DNA from: CAWCTD01 sp963798455
GTDB taxonomy: Bacteria > Acidobacteriota > Terriglobia > Bryobacterales > Bryobacteraceae
Direction: 5' to 3'
Assembly (NCBI GenBank): GCA_963798455.1
Contig: CAWCTD010000003.1
Location: 3,906,001 to 3,970,000, forward strand
Length of the DNA stretch: 64,000 bases
Program-made: the position numbers and the translations under genes
Part shown: piece after piece, positions 8,363 through 16,082 of the stretch
How positions within the stretch are numbered: the first letter of the stretch is position 1
How the letters are laid out: each line of letters opens with the position of its first letter
Notes under the pieces: model-generated
Seen by the model: the letters and a program-made list of their open reading frames with translations, nothing else
The model's database searches: none
Told to the model about the DNA's origin: nothing

Positions 8363-9688
8363 CTACTTCAGGACCTTCTGTTTCCGCACCCAGTCGATGA
8401 TAACGTCGCGAAGCAGCGGACCGTCGTTGCCGAATTGCAACCCGCTGACCCCCAACTGACTCGGAGCGCTCTGGTTAGCCGCGGTAAAGTCCGATACCGC
8501 CAGCGTGTACTCCCGTGTCGGATCGATCGTCTTGCCGGCGGCCACCACAGGCGGCAGTTCGTGGCCTTTGAACCGGCCGGTCACCACCAGGTTGTCGAAG
8601 GGCATGATGTTCCAGACGTTCCGCGCCAGCAGTTGGCCCTTGGGGAACACGTCCCGCACGCCCCCCGCGTTCATGAAGGCGAAATCCGCTCCAGTGGCCG
8701 CACACATGGCCCGTTCGATCAAGGTCTTCAGTTCCGCCTTGGAAATCTCGCGCAGCGCCGTGCCGATAGGCTGATCCACTACTTTCGTGACTTCATCTTC
8801 CCAGTGCTTGACCTGTGCAGCGACGTCCTCAGCAACCGGCGCTTTGTCGTCCACCGTGATGCGCTTCCAGTTCCACGAGACCAGGCTCTTGGTTTCTTTG
8901 TCCACCACCGTCTCCAGGCGACCCAGTTCCTCGCCGTAGGCCTTCACGCGCACCAGCACGCGGTTGCCTTCCGACAGCGGGGCCTGCATCCCGGTATGTA
9001 CGTGTCCTGTCACTTCGATGGCGATGTCGGGAATGTTGTGGAGGACGGCCGCTTCTTCGATGCCGTCAAGGTGTCCGAGCAGCACGACCACGTCGGCCTT
9101 CCGCCGCGCCTCGGCGGCAACGCGGCGCACCGTTTCGTAAACCGGCGTCGTGTGCCAGGAGCCCATCAGCGCCGGCGTGCTCAGGTCCTTCATGCTATCG
9201 GTGATCAAGCCGATCACGGCCACCCGCATGCCGTTCACTGGCAGAATCACGTAGGGGGCGGGAGCCAGTAACGCGCCGGTCTGATCGACCATGTTGGCCA
9301 GCACGGTGGGGTATCCGGCAATTCCGATGAACTTCTGCGTCTGCCGCCAGCCGTAATCGAAATCGTGGTTCCCGAGCGTCTCCGCATCGAAGCCGAACAG
9401 CTTGCTGATTTCGTACACCGGCACGCCGCGGAAGATCGTGGAAACCGGGGTGCCCTGAACCAGATCTCCCGCGTCCACGAGAAGGCAATCCTTGCAGTTG
9501 GCCCGCTCCCTGCGAATCAGCCCGGCCAGGCGCGCGAAGCCTCCGTTTCCGTTCTCGAGCGGGGTCAGCCTTGCGTGCAGGTCGTTGGTGTGCAGGATGG
9601 TGAGCGTGGCCAGGTCCGCCGCCGGGAGGCAGACGGCGAGGATCAGGCCAAGCCACGCAACTCGCCTCACGAGCCGTCTACAGAACAT
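8363..9688 (-). CDS. Secreted 5'-nucleotidase / UshA-type metallophosphatase
   Basis: 441 aa with a signal peptide (VAWLGLILAVCLPAAD). The N-terminal calcineurin-like domain shows all metal-site motifs in order: ILHTNDLHARL, LLVDAGDLVQG, LGNHDFDYG and IEVTGHVHTGM. The C-terminal 5'-nucleotidase domain (about residues 270-430, with FAFMNAGGVRD and WNIMPFDNLV) binds the nucleoside. It would hydrolyse extracellular nucleotides or UDP-sugars for phosphate and nucleoside salvage. It ends 13 bp from the convergent cytochrome gene. Length and order are typical of UshA/NadN-like enzymes. Confidence 0.9.
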   Translation of the reverse strand: MFCRRLVRRVAWLGLILAVCLPAADLATLTILHTNDLHARLTPLENGNGGFARLAGLIRRERANCKDCLLVDAGDLVQGTPVSTIFRGVPVYEISKLFGFDAETLGNHDFDYGWRQTQKFIGIAGYPTVLANMVDQTGALLAPAPYVILPVNGMRVAVIGLITDSMKDLSTPALMGSWHTTPVYETVRRVAAEARRKADVVVLLGHLDGIEEAAVLHNIPDIAIEVTGHVHTGMQAPLSEGNRVLVRVKAYGEELGRLETVVDKETKSLVSWNWKRITVDDKAPVAEDVAAQVKHWEDEVTKVVDQPIGTALREISKAELKTLIERAMCAATGADFAFMNAGGVRDVFPKGQLLARNVWNIMPFDNLVVTGRFKGHELPPVVAAGKTIDPTREYTLAVSDFTAANQSAPSQLGVSGLQFGNDGPLLRDVIIDWVRKQKVLK

Positions 9689-9709
9689 AGACGCACGCCG
9701 ACTCGGGTC

Positions 9710-10852
9710 CTACGTCTCCTGAAGCCAGCTCAACTGCTGATCGACCATGTCGTGCAGCTTGAAGACCCGTCTCACCGATTCGGGTCTCTCCCCGCGGATG
9801 TCGATTTTCGCCAGGTCGAACTGGCCCGTTCCGAGTTGCGCCGCGTACTGAAGGTAACCTACCGCATGACCTGGAATGCCCATGACTTCGAGCCCCACCC
9901 TGTCCGCGGCCACGTAATCGGGCGATGCGATGGCAACGTGCATGGGCACGGGCGTGCCGCCGGACGGGCCGTTGCCTTCCATGCCCTCGAAGCCGTCGAT
10001 CAGCGCGGCGCCCCAGTTGGCGCTTAGCTTCTTGGCGGTGATCGACATGCTGTAGTTCATGGCGTGGAAGTTGCCGCCGCCTCCGCGAGCGCCGCCTCGG
10101 CCGCCCGCCGCGGGGGCGCCTCCGCCAGCCGCTCTAGGGGCGCCTTGAGCGTGGTACAGGCGCTTGTCGTGCCACACCGGCGTCTCGCCCGCCACGCTGT
10201 GCAGCGGCGATCCGATCACCATGTTCTTTACCGACATGGTGGCCACGACGGCATTGTGCGTCTTCAGCATGGCCGAGCTGATAATGAAAGCATCCGGATC
10301 GAACATCCGCGCGGCCAGGCGCACCGGAATCGGGCGGATGTTGCGATCCACGATCGCGAAGACCTCGTACTTCCTTTCCCGGTTGAGGTCCACCAGGCTG
10401 ATTTGCAGAGGCTTGTATTCGGGGATCACTTGCGCGTACTTGAAGTTCTCAAAGCCCTCCAGCGTCTCACCCGCGCTCGACTCCACGATCACCACTGGTC
10501 CCTTGATCCTGGGCGCCAGGTAGTCGAGGATGCCTCGCACCGCGTCCACGTGAGTGGCCGCGAGCTGGTTGGTGGTGGAGACGTTGTTCACCTTGATCAC
10601 CACGTACTTCTTTCGTTTGATCGCCGGCCCGATCTCCTTGTCCACGGCCATGAGGGCTTGGGTAACGTTCTTCCGGCGATCCTCACCCTTGACCAGGGCA
10701 ACGGGTGACCGCAGATCAAAGGGGTAAATGGGAGGTGCGGGCACGGCCGGAGGGATCTCCTGTTGTCCTTGAAGCCGTCCCTGCGATGCGGCGCCCGCGA
10801 GCGCGCCTGCACCCGTCAGGTACAAAAAGTTCCTGCGCGAAAAGTCCTTCAT
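9710..10852 (-). CDS. Tat-exported DUF362 protein
   Basis: 380 aa. The N-terminus MKDFSRRNFLYLTGAGALAGAAS is a clear twin-arginine signal. The body fits DUF362 (VVIKVNNVS ... VVIVESSAG ... DAFIISSAMLKTHNAVVATMSVKNMVIG), a family often linked to Fe-S or metal-dependent redox chemistry but without a fixed function. A Gly/Ala-rich stretch (roughly 10066-10146 on the + strand; APRAAGGGAPAAGGRGG) interrupts the fold just before HAMNYSMSITAKKLS. I chose the ATG at 10852 for the Tat motif and a GAGG upstream; the longer frame to 10888 adds an arginine-rich leader. No cysteine cluster is visible. Confidence 0.82.
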   Translation of the reverse strand: MKDFSRRNFLYLTGAGALAGAASQGRLQGQQEIPPAVPAPPIYPFDLRSPVALVKGEDRRKNVTQALMAVDKEIGPAIKRKKYVVIKVNNVSTTNQLAATHVDAVRGILDYLAPRIKGPVVIVESSAGETLEGFENFKYAQVIPEYKPLQISLVDLNRERKYEVFAIVDRNIRPIPVRLAARMFDPDAFIISSAMLKTHNAVVATMSVKNMVIGSPLHSVAGETPVWHDKRLYHAQGAPRAAGGGAPAAGGRGGARGGGGNFHAMNYSMSITAKKLSANWGAALIDGFEGMEGNGPSGGTPVPMHVAIASPDYVAADRVGLEVMGIPGHAVGYLQYAAQLGTGQFDLAKIDIRGERPESVRRVFKLHDMVDQQLSWLQET

Positions 10853-10888
10853 AACCGTACCTCGCCTCCGTCTATGGCGATTATACAC

Positions 10889-11926
10889 CTACGCTGCCGC
10901 TGCGACCAGATCGGAGGCAGGGCCAATCAAGGTCCTTTGAGAAACCGCCGCCGGCTTGGTGGTCAGCAGCACGAAGCTGAGATCTTTCTCCGGATCGAGC
11001 CAGGCCATGGTCCCGGTCGAACCGCTATGACCGAACGTCCGGGAGGAGGAACCCTTTGCGAGTCTGCCCCCGCCTGTCATCCAGCCCAGGCCCCACGGCA
11101 GGTTGAGCCCCTGGGTCTGGTTAGTGATCATGGCTGCCGCGGTCTCCGCTTTCAGCACGGGGGGATCGGGATGGACGAAGTAGTGCAAGAAACGGGTCAC
11201 GTCACCCGCCGTCGAATGCGCTCCACCCCAGGGGGATCCCAAGTCGCGCCAGTAGGCGCTGTTCCAGTCCCAGTCCGTGTGCTGGTCCACCTGGCACTGC
11301 ATGGTCTCGGGGATCTTCCGGCCGCCCAGTCCAAGCGAGGTATCCGGCATGCCGAGCCGCTCAAAGACCCCCGCGCGGAGAAAATCGCGCAGGGGACGGC
11401 GGGCCACCCGTTCCACGATCTCACCTGCCAGGAGCACGCCCATGCTCTGGTACTGCACCTTGGTCCCGGGAGAGAAAAGGAGCGGCGTGCGGCAGGTGGC
11501 CGCCACGAAGTCCTTGAGCGGCGCATGACGCTTGCGCAACTCCTCGTTCTCGGGAAGCATGTCGGGCAGCCCCGAAGTGTGCGTCAACAGGTGGCGTATG
11601 AGCACCTTGTCCCGCTCGCCGCCACGAAACTCCGGAATAAACCTCTGAACCGGGTCGTTGAGCGAGAGTTCTCCGCGGTCGGCCAGAATCATCATGGCCG
11701 TGGCCGTCATCGGCTTGGTGATGGAGGCCAGCAGGAACACGGCCCGCGGCGTCCGTGCCAAGCCGAAGGCCTGGCCGAACACCTGATTGCCGCTTCTCAC
11801 GTCCAAGACCGCGGCCGCCACCTCGCCCGCGGTCACCTTACCATTGATAAGCTGCACCGCCTCGTCGAGTCTTTCCCGCCGAAGCGCCATCGCCACGCTG
11901 CCAAACAGCAAAGTTCGTCGTGTCAC
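10889..11926 (-). CDS. Beta-lactamase-fold serine hydrolase (class C / esterase-like)
   Basis: 345 aa, GTG start. It carries the three penicillin-binding-fold motifs: Ser68-Ile-Thr-Lys71 (SxxK nucleophile and base), Tyr159-Gln-Ser (YxS/N), and an HSGSTG box near residue 308 that replaces KTG, as in esterase/peptidase relatives of AmpC. HLLTHTSGLPD is another hallmark. The N-terminus (MTRRTLLFGSVAMAL) is only weakly signal-like. The substrate is unknown; such enzymes may be esterases, D-aminopeptidases or beta-lactamases. The end of the DUF362 frame abuts the stop codon. Confidence 0.85.
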   Translation of the reverse strand: MTRRTLLFGSVAMALRRERLDEAVQLINGKVTAGEVAAAVLDVRSGNQVFGQAFGLARTPRAVFLLASITKPMTATAMMILADRGELSLNDPVQRFIPEFRGGERDKVLIRHLLTHTSGLPDMLPENEELRKRHAPLKDFVAATCRTPLLFSPGTKVQYQSMGVLLAGEIVERVARRPLRDFLRAGVFERLGMPDTSLGLGGRKIPETMQCQVDQHTDWDWNSAYWRDLGSPWGGAHSTAGDVTRFLHYFVHPDPPVLKAETAAAMITNQTQGLNLPWGLGWMTGGGRLAKGSSSRTFGHSGSTGTMAWLDPEKDLSFVLLTTKPAAVSQRTLIGPASDLVAAAA

Positions 11927-11943
11927 GGTTCCGGCATTATAGC

Positions 11944-12987
11944 TCAGACGGCCGGCTTCGCTCGCGGCGCCCGCGATCTCTTCGTGGATTCGCGGGCCGC
12001 AACGGTAGGCTCAAGAAGAACGGTCTTCGGCCGCGCCGGGGCGCCCTTGGCTTCGATCAGGGCCAGCGCCAGCCTGGCCGCGCGCTCGCCGATCCCGGAG
12101 CTGTCCTGATCGACGCTGCTCAAGGGCACGCGCAGATACTGCGAATAGCGGACGTTTCCGCAACCGATCACCGCGACGTCCTCAGGAACTCGCAGCCCGC
12201 GCTCCAGGATGGCCTTCAGCGCGCCCATGGCCGTCGGGTCGTTGTAGCAGAACACAGCATCCGGCCGCGGGTCAAGACGAAGCAGTTCCTGCATGGCGTC
12301 ATATCCGCTGACGTTGGCGGCGTCATCGCTGGATCTGCCCGCGACGACGTACGCTGCCGGTAGCGCGAGATTGTGGCTCGCGAGCGCGCGCCGGTAACCT
12401 TCGAGCCGTCCCAGGGCAGTGCTGACCTCCGGTCCCCGGAGGTGTGCAATCCGCCGGCAGCCGGCCTCAATCAGGTGCTCTGTCGCCAGTTCGCCGACCC
12501 GCTCGTCGTCCACGCCGACGAAATTGGCGGGCAGGCCGGTGAAGCGTCTGTCGATCAGGACGTACGGCGTCTTTTGCTCTTCGATGCGGCGGAAACTCTC
12601 GACCGTCCACTGCGCGGATGCGATCACGATTGCGTCCACGCGGCGGGCCAGGAGTTGGTCGATCTCGTCCTGCTCCAGCTCCGGATCCTCTTCTGAAGAC
12701 GAGATCAGCAGGCTGTACGACTTCTTCCGAAGCACTCGGGAGAGTCCCTTGGCTACTTCGGCGAAGAATGGGTGCACCAGGTCCGGCACGACGAGGCCGA
12801 TGGTGTGGGTGCGGCCGGTGACCAGTGCTCGAGCCGCCAAATTGGGGCGATAGTTCAGCTCCTTCATGCGCTTCAAGACGCGCTCTCGCGTCTCCGAGCC
12901 GATGTCACTGTGATTCCTGAGGACTTTCGACACGGTCACGACTGATACGCCGAGATCCCGCGCGATGTCCTTCATCCGGACGGCCAT
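11944..12987 (-). CDS. LacI-family transcriptional regulator (putative fucose-locus repressor)
   Basis: 347 aa. The N-terminal HTH reads MKDIARDLGVSVVTVSKVLRN, followed by the hinge YRPNLAARALVTGRT, and a periplasmic-binding-protein-like effector domain (GLVVPDLVHPFFAEVAKGL ... DAVFCYNDPTAMGAL ... VPEDVAVIGCGN). It is divergent from the RbsD/FucU gene and next to the fucosidase/fucose activation genes, so a deoxysugar such as L-fucose is the likely effector. This is inference from neighbours only. The shared 125-bp spacer has a direct repeat that could be its operator. Confidence 0.9.
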   Translation of the reverse strand: MAVRMKDIARDLGVSVVTVSKVLRNHSDIGSETRERVLKRMKELNYRPNLAARALVTGRTHTIGLVVPDLVHPFFAEVAKGLSRVLRKKSYSLLISSSEEDPELEQDEIDQLLARRVDAIVIASAQWTVESFRRIEEQKTPYVLIDRRFTGLPANFVGVDDERVGELATEHLIEAGCRRIAHLRGPEVSTALGRLEGYRRALASHNLALPAAYVVAGRSSDDAANVSGYDAMQELLRLDPRPDAVFCYNDPTAMGALKAILERGLRVPEDVAVIGCGNVRYSQYLRVPLSSVDQDSSGIGERAARLALALIEAKGAPARPKTVLLEPTVAARESTKRSRAPRAKPAV

Positions 12988-13051
12988 GTGCTCATTAGGG
13001 CACGCACGCAGGAGTGTGGAATCGATAACTGTATGGGAGAAACAGCAGGCG

Positions 13052-13072
13052 CTGTGTTAGACACTGTGTTAG
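13052..13072. promoter_or_regulatory. Direct repeat CTGTGTTAG x2, candidate LacI-regulator operator
   Basis: CTGTGTTAG occurs at 13052-13060 and again at 13064-13072, a 12-bp period, in the spacer between the divergent lacI-type gene and the FucU gene. The overlap contains ACACTGTGT, a near-perfect palindrome. The position suits control of both promoters. It does not match the usual GnAAnCGnTTnC LacI consensus, so the assignment is tentative. Confidence 0.35.
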
Positions 13073-13112
13073 CATACGGGGTCGTGAACAGCACAACGGA
13101 GCGAGGCTGGCC

Positions 13113-13503
13113 GTGCTTAGAACTGGAATCCTGAACCCCGCTATCAACTCCCTGATCAGCCGCGTCCGGCACACGAATACCCTGGTCATCGCCGACCGCG
13201 GCTTTCCCTACTGGCCCCAGATCGAGACCGTCGACATTTCGTTGGTGGACGACGTGCCTCGCGTCCTGGACGTTCCTGAACGCAATCCGGGCTAACTTCT
13301 CCATCGGCATGGTGTTCATGGCCGAAGAATTCCGCGCAGTGAACAGCAGGGAGACGGTGCAAGCCTTCGAACGTTGCCTGGAAGGGGTGGCCCTCTCATT
13401 CGAGCCGCACATCGAGTTCAAGAAACGTGTCCCGCACGCGGTCGGGCTGATCCGAACGGGCGACACGATCCAGTACGCCAACATGATCCTGGAGTCCGCT
13501 TAA
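13113..13503 (+). CDS. RbsD/FucU-family sugar mutarotase, +1 frameshift in the middle
   Basis: Restored length is 129 aa. The N-terminal half from GTG 13113 reads LRTGILNPAINSLISRVRHTNTLVIADRGFP, with the RbsD/FucU catalytic His and the TLVIAD strand. It runs off frame at 13275-13276 (GTT C CTG AAC). Reading continues as LNAIRANFSIGMVFMAEEFRAV and ends EFKKRVPHAVGLIRTGDTIQYANMIL, the classic C-terminus. The family interconverts pyranose/furanose forms or anomers of ribose or fucose. GAGG lies 6 bp before the start. The stop overlaps that of the convergent kinase (TTAA at 13500-13503). The context favours L-fucose. Without the extra base it would be complete. Confidence 0.8.
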
Positions 13504-14291
13504 CGGCCCGGGCCGAGCCTCACCTCGATACGGAACGATCCGGGAACCGGCTCGCGCGACGCGACGATGAGATATCCTCCTCCGCATCCGGAGTACATGG
13601 CGCCCGCGTAGCGCGACTGGTAGCAGCCAAGCAGACCTTTCAGATCGATGCGGATAGCCGGGTGACGGACGGTGTGCGGCAGAATCGCCTCCCAGCACCG
13701 CATGCACTCGTTCATCGAGGCGCCCAGCCCGCCGAGATCCATGGCCACCAGCGCGTCGAAGCAGTCCTTCCCGCTCCGGCCAAGCCGGCTGATCCAGCCA
13801 GGATCGAGGTTCTTGACCCCGAGTGGATTGTAACCTTCCGGGCGCTGAGCGACGGGGATCACCTGGATGACATCTTCGATCCAGGACGTGACCTTGGGGT
13901 CGCGGTTTGACTCCACATGAAGCGGGAACACGCCGCCCTCGTGGCCGGCATCGTAGTCCAACCTGCTGACACCTGGATAGATGATGCCAATCATGTCCTG
14001 CGAGCCCGAGGGTTCCTGCTTACCTCGATTTTCGGCGTGATACAGCTCCCGGATGAGCTGGGCCGGATCCCGATCCGGAAGAACTCCCTTCCACTCCCCA
14101 ATCGCCACGTTGCGCGTTCCCGTGGCCATGCCGGCGCGCTCCATCCAAGGATTCACCGGCTCCAGAGACATCACGACCATGGAACCCGGAGGCGTGGGAT
14201 TCACCTTGGACACAAACGGCTGGTCAATCCACCCGCCGGCGAGCGCCATGCGGTAAGGGATCTGGGTAATCACATCGGCAATAGTGCTCAT
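13500..14291 (-). CDS. Non-canonical GHMP-type sugar kinase (fucokinase-like)
   Basis: 263 aa. The N-terminal YRMALAGGWIDQPFVSKVNP corresponds to the GHMP motif 1 region (R-x-x-LaGGw-D). Near the C-terminus, YSGCGGGYLIVAS corresponds to motif 3. The usual ATP loop (P-x3-GLGSSA) is not seen; GMATGTR and PSGSQD segments lie where it would be. This is short for GHMP kinases (usually about 320-350 aa). It begins 38 bp after the fucose-1-P guanylyltransferase-like gene on the same strand, so it probably makes L-fucose-1-phosphate for it. A kinase role is inferred from fold motifs and context; a pseudokinase is possible. Confidence 0.7.
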   Translation of the reverse strand: MSTIADVITQIPYRMALAGGWIDQPFVSKVNPTPPGSMVVMSLEPVNPWMERAGMATGTRNVAIGEWKGVLPDRDPAQLIRELYHAENRGKQEPSGSQDMIGIIYPGVSRLDYDAGHEGGVFPLHVESNRDPKVTSWIEDVIQVIPVAQRPEGYNPLGVKNLDPGWISRLGRSGKDCFDALVAMDLGGLGASMNECMRCWEAILPHTVRHPAIRIDLKGLLGCYQSRYAGAMYSGCGGGYLIVASREPVPGSFRIEVRLGPGR

Positions 14292-14329
14292 GGGATTCTT
14301 AGCGCCCGTGCCTCGACCGGAGCTTCCTA

Positions 14330-15997
14330 TCATAGGTCCACTCGGTATGCTCGCAGTTGACTGTGGATTGCCTGCCGCTCGGCGTAGAAGGCTCCCTGAT
14401 CCACCAGCAGCGCAACCTCGGCCGCACTGTAGCGGTCCACCGTGAGAAAGGCGTCTTTCTGTTCGGGAGCGGCTCGCGCGGCGTCGAACATCCACAGCCA
14501 GCGCCGGTAGCCTTGGCGTTCCCGTTCACCCGGAAACACCCGAGCATTCCACAGGGTCCGGTCGTGCGGAGGGACATCGCCGGGCCAGATGTCGGAACAA
14601 CCGGCTCCGACGGCTTGGAGCCACTGCTCCAGAGTCATGCCGCAGAAGCTCGCGCCCGCATCCACTGTTTGCTTGAACGTGTCGAGCACGCCGTAGCACC
14701 GCACAAACCATACCGGCTCGCCGTGGCGGCTGAGTCCTCTGGAGATGTCGAGGCACGCCCCGGCCGGCAACTCGAGAGGCTCGGAGACATCAACGCCGAC
14801 AACTGCGTTGCTTCCGTGGAGTACGAGGGGGGCGCGCACCCGGCACGCCTCCAACCACGATTCGGAAGCCACTACCGCCGCACCTGTCTGAACATCGGTA
14901 GTGACCATCAGGGCGGTTGAGGCCGGAGTAGCTCCGGTCTCCTCTCTGACCAGCGCCAGCCCGCTCGAGATCAGTTGCCGCGTCGAGCCGAAATGAAGAA
15001 ACGCGCAGGGGTCGGCAATCTCCAGATGCAGAGGAATGGAGTGGAGCGCTGGAAACAGGCGCGCCAGCAAGGGCTCCTGCCACTTGGACCCGCTGGCGCG
15101 CGCAGTGCGGATGTGCTGACCCGGCGTGGCTTGGGTCCCCATGGCGCAACAAATCTCACGGTATAGGTCGAGACCATGAGTGAGAACAGACTCGCGCATC
15201 TCCGGCTTCCAGCCGAGCTTGCCATCGGCGGCGGGAGCAGCGGTTGCGTCGCAAAAGACCTGCAACAGCGCCGTGGCGCTGGGGCTGTCGAAACTCATGA
15301 CGGCGACATCCACAATGGAACGGCCCGACGCGTCAATCGCGCCGGCCGCCCGTTGGTCCTGGATCCCAGGCTTCTGCAGGTAGAGGCGCACGGGTTTGCC
15401 GGGCTCTGCACAGAAGACGCCATGACGGGAGGCCTCTTCGGGGGTGGTCCACGCTCCCAATGCGGTCAGTCCCGGCGTCGAGAGGTCCACGGCGGAGGGG
15501 TCAAAGCGGATGAGCGCATCACCCGCGGCCACCACCACCTGTCCGCGTCCCGGCGGGCCCGGCTGGAGATCCAGGAAGGTCGATACGAGCCGGTCGAACA
15601 GGGCCGTCACGACGGGCGAATCGAATCCTCCGGGCAACGGGACGAAGATCTTCCCGCACGCCGAGTATGCCGGCAAACGGCGCGAGTCGCCGCCCGCGTG
15701 CAGAATCAGAATGCGGAACCGGCGGAGAACAGCCTCCACCTCGGCGAAATCCCTGACTCCGCCCCGTTCCGCCGTCTCGCGGTTCACGATCGTGAGCAGA
15801 CACTGGACGGTGCTTGCGCCGCTGCCAATGCGGCGCCCCTCCATGTCGGGCACGACCAGCACCTGGCCGGCCTGCTGAAGTTGTCCCGCTTGGCGGCGAA
15901 GGCGGATCTGTGTTTCGTAGGCCTCAGCCTGGCGGGCGTTGGCCGCGGTAACGATCAGGTAATCCCAGGCGCGCCGCGTTTCAGATGCGTTTCGCAT
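14330..15997 (-). CDS. Fucose-1-phosphate guanylyltransferase / L-fucokinase N-domain-like protein
   Basis: 555 aa. It resembles the pyrophosphorylase half of FKP (Pfam L-fucokinase domain): WDYLIVTAANARQAEAYETQI, VVPDMEGRRIGSGASTVQCL and ILILHAGGDSRRLPAYSACGKIFVPLP. The last is the nucleotide loop with R and K. A C-terminal left-handed beta-helix-like part (about residues 380-480: LVLHGSNAVVGVDVSEPLELPAGACLD) is followed by a helical tail. Expected reaction: L-fucose-1-P + GTP to GDP-fucose. I chose the ATG at 15997, just before the domain; the frame is open to 16078. It lies between the fucosidase (85 bp upstream) and the GHMP kinase, so the two activities fused in FKP are separate here. 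Confidence 0.8.
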   Translation of the reverse strand: MRNASETRRAWDYLIVTAANARQAEAYETQIRLRRQAGQLQQAGQVLVVPDMEGRRIGSGASTVQCLLTIVNRETAERGGVRDFAEVEAVLRRFRILILHAGGDSRRLPAYSACGKIFVPLPGGFDSPVVTALFDRLVSTFLDLQPGPPGRGQVVVAAGDALIRFDPSAVDLSTPGLTALGAWTTPEEASRHGVFCAEPGKPVRLYLQKPGIQDQRAAGAIDASGRSIVDVAVMSFDSPSATALLQVFCDATAAPAADGKLGWKPEMRESVLTHGLDLYREICCAMGTQATPGQHIRTARASGSKWQEPLLARLFPALHSIPLHLEIADPCAFLHFGSTRQLISSGLALVREETGATPASTALMVTTDVQTGAAVVASESWLEACRVRAPLVLHGSNAVVGVDVSEPLELPAGACLDISRGLSRHGEPVWFVRCYGVLDTFKQTVDAGASFCGMTLEQWLQAVGAGCSDIWPGDVPPHDRTLWNARVFPGERERQGYRRWLWMFDAARAAPEQKDAFLTVDRYSAAEVALLVDQGAFYAERQAIHSQLRAYRVDL

Positions 15998-16082
15998 GCT
16001 CTTTCTGGAAGCGTTAGAGTAAACGTCAAAAAACGGCCGTGGATGCGTCAGACCGGGAAGCGGGCGCGCTGGGGGCAACGGT

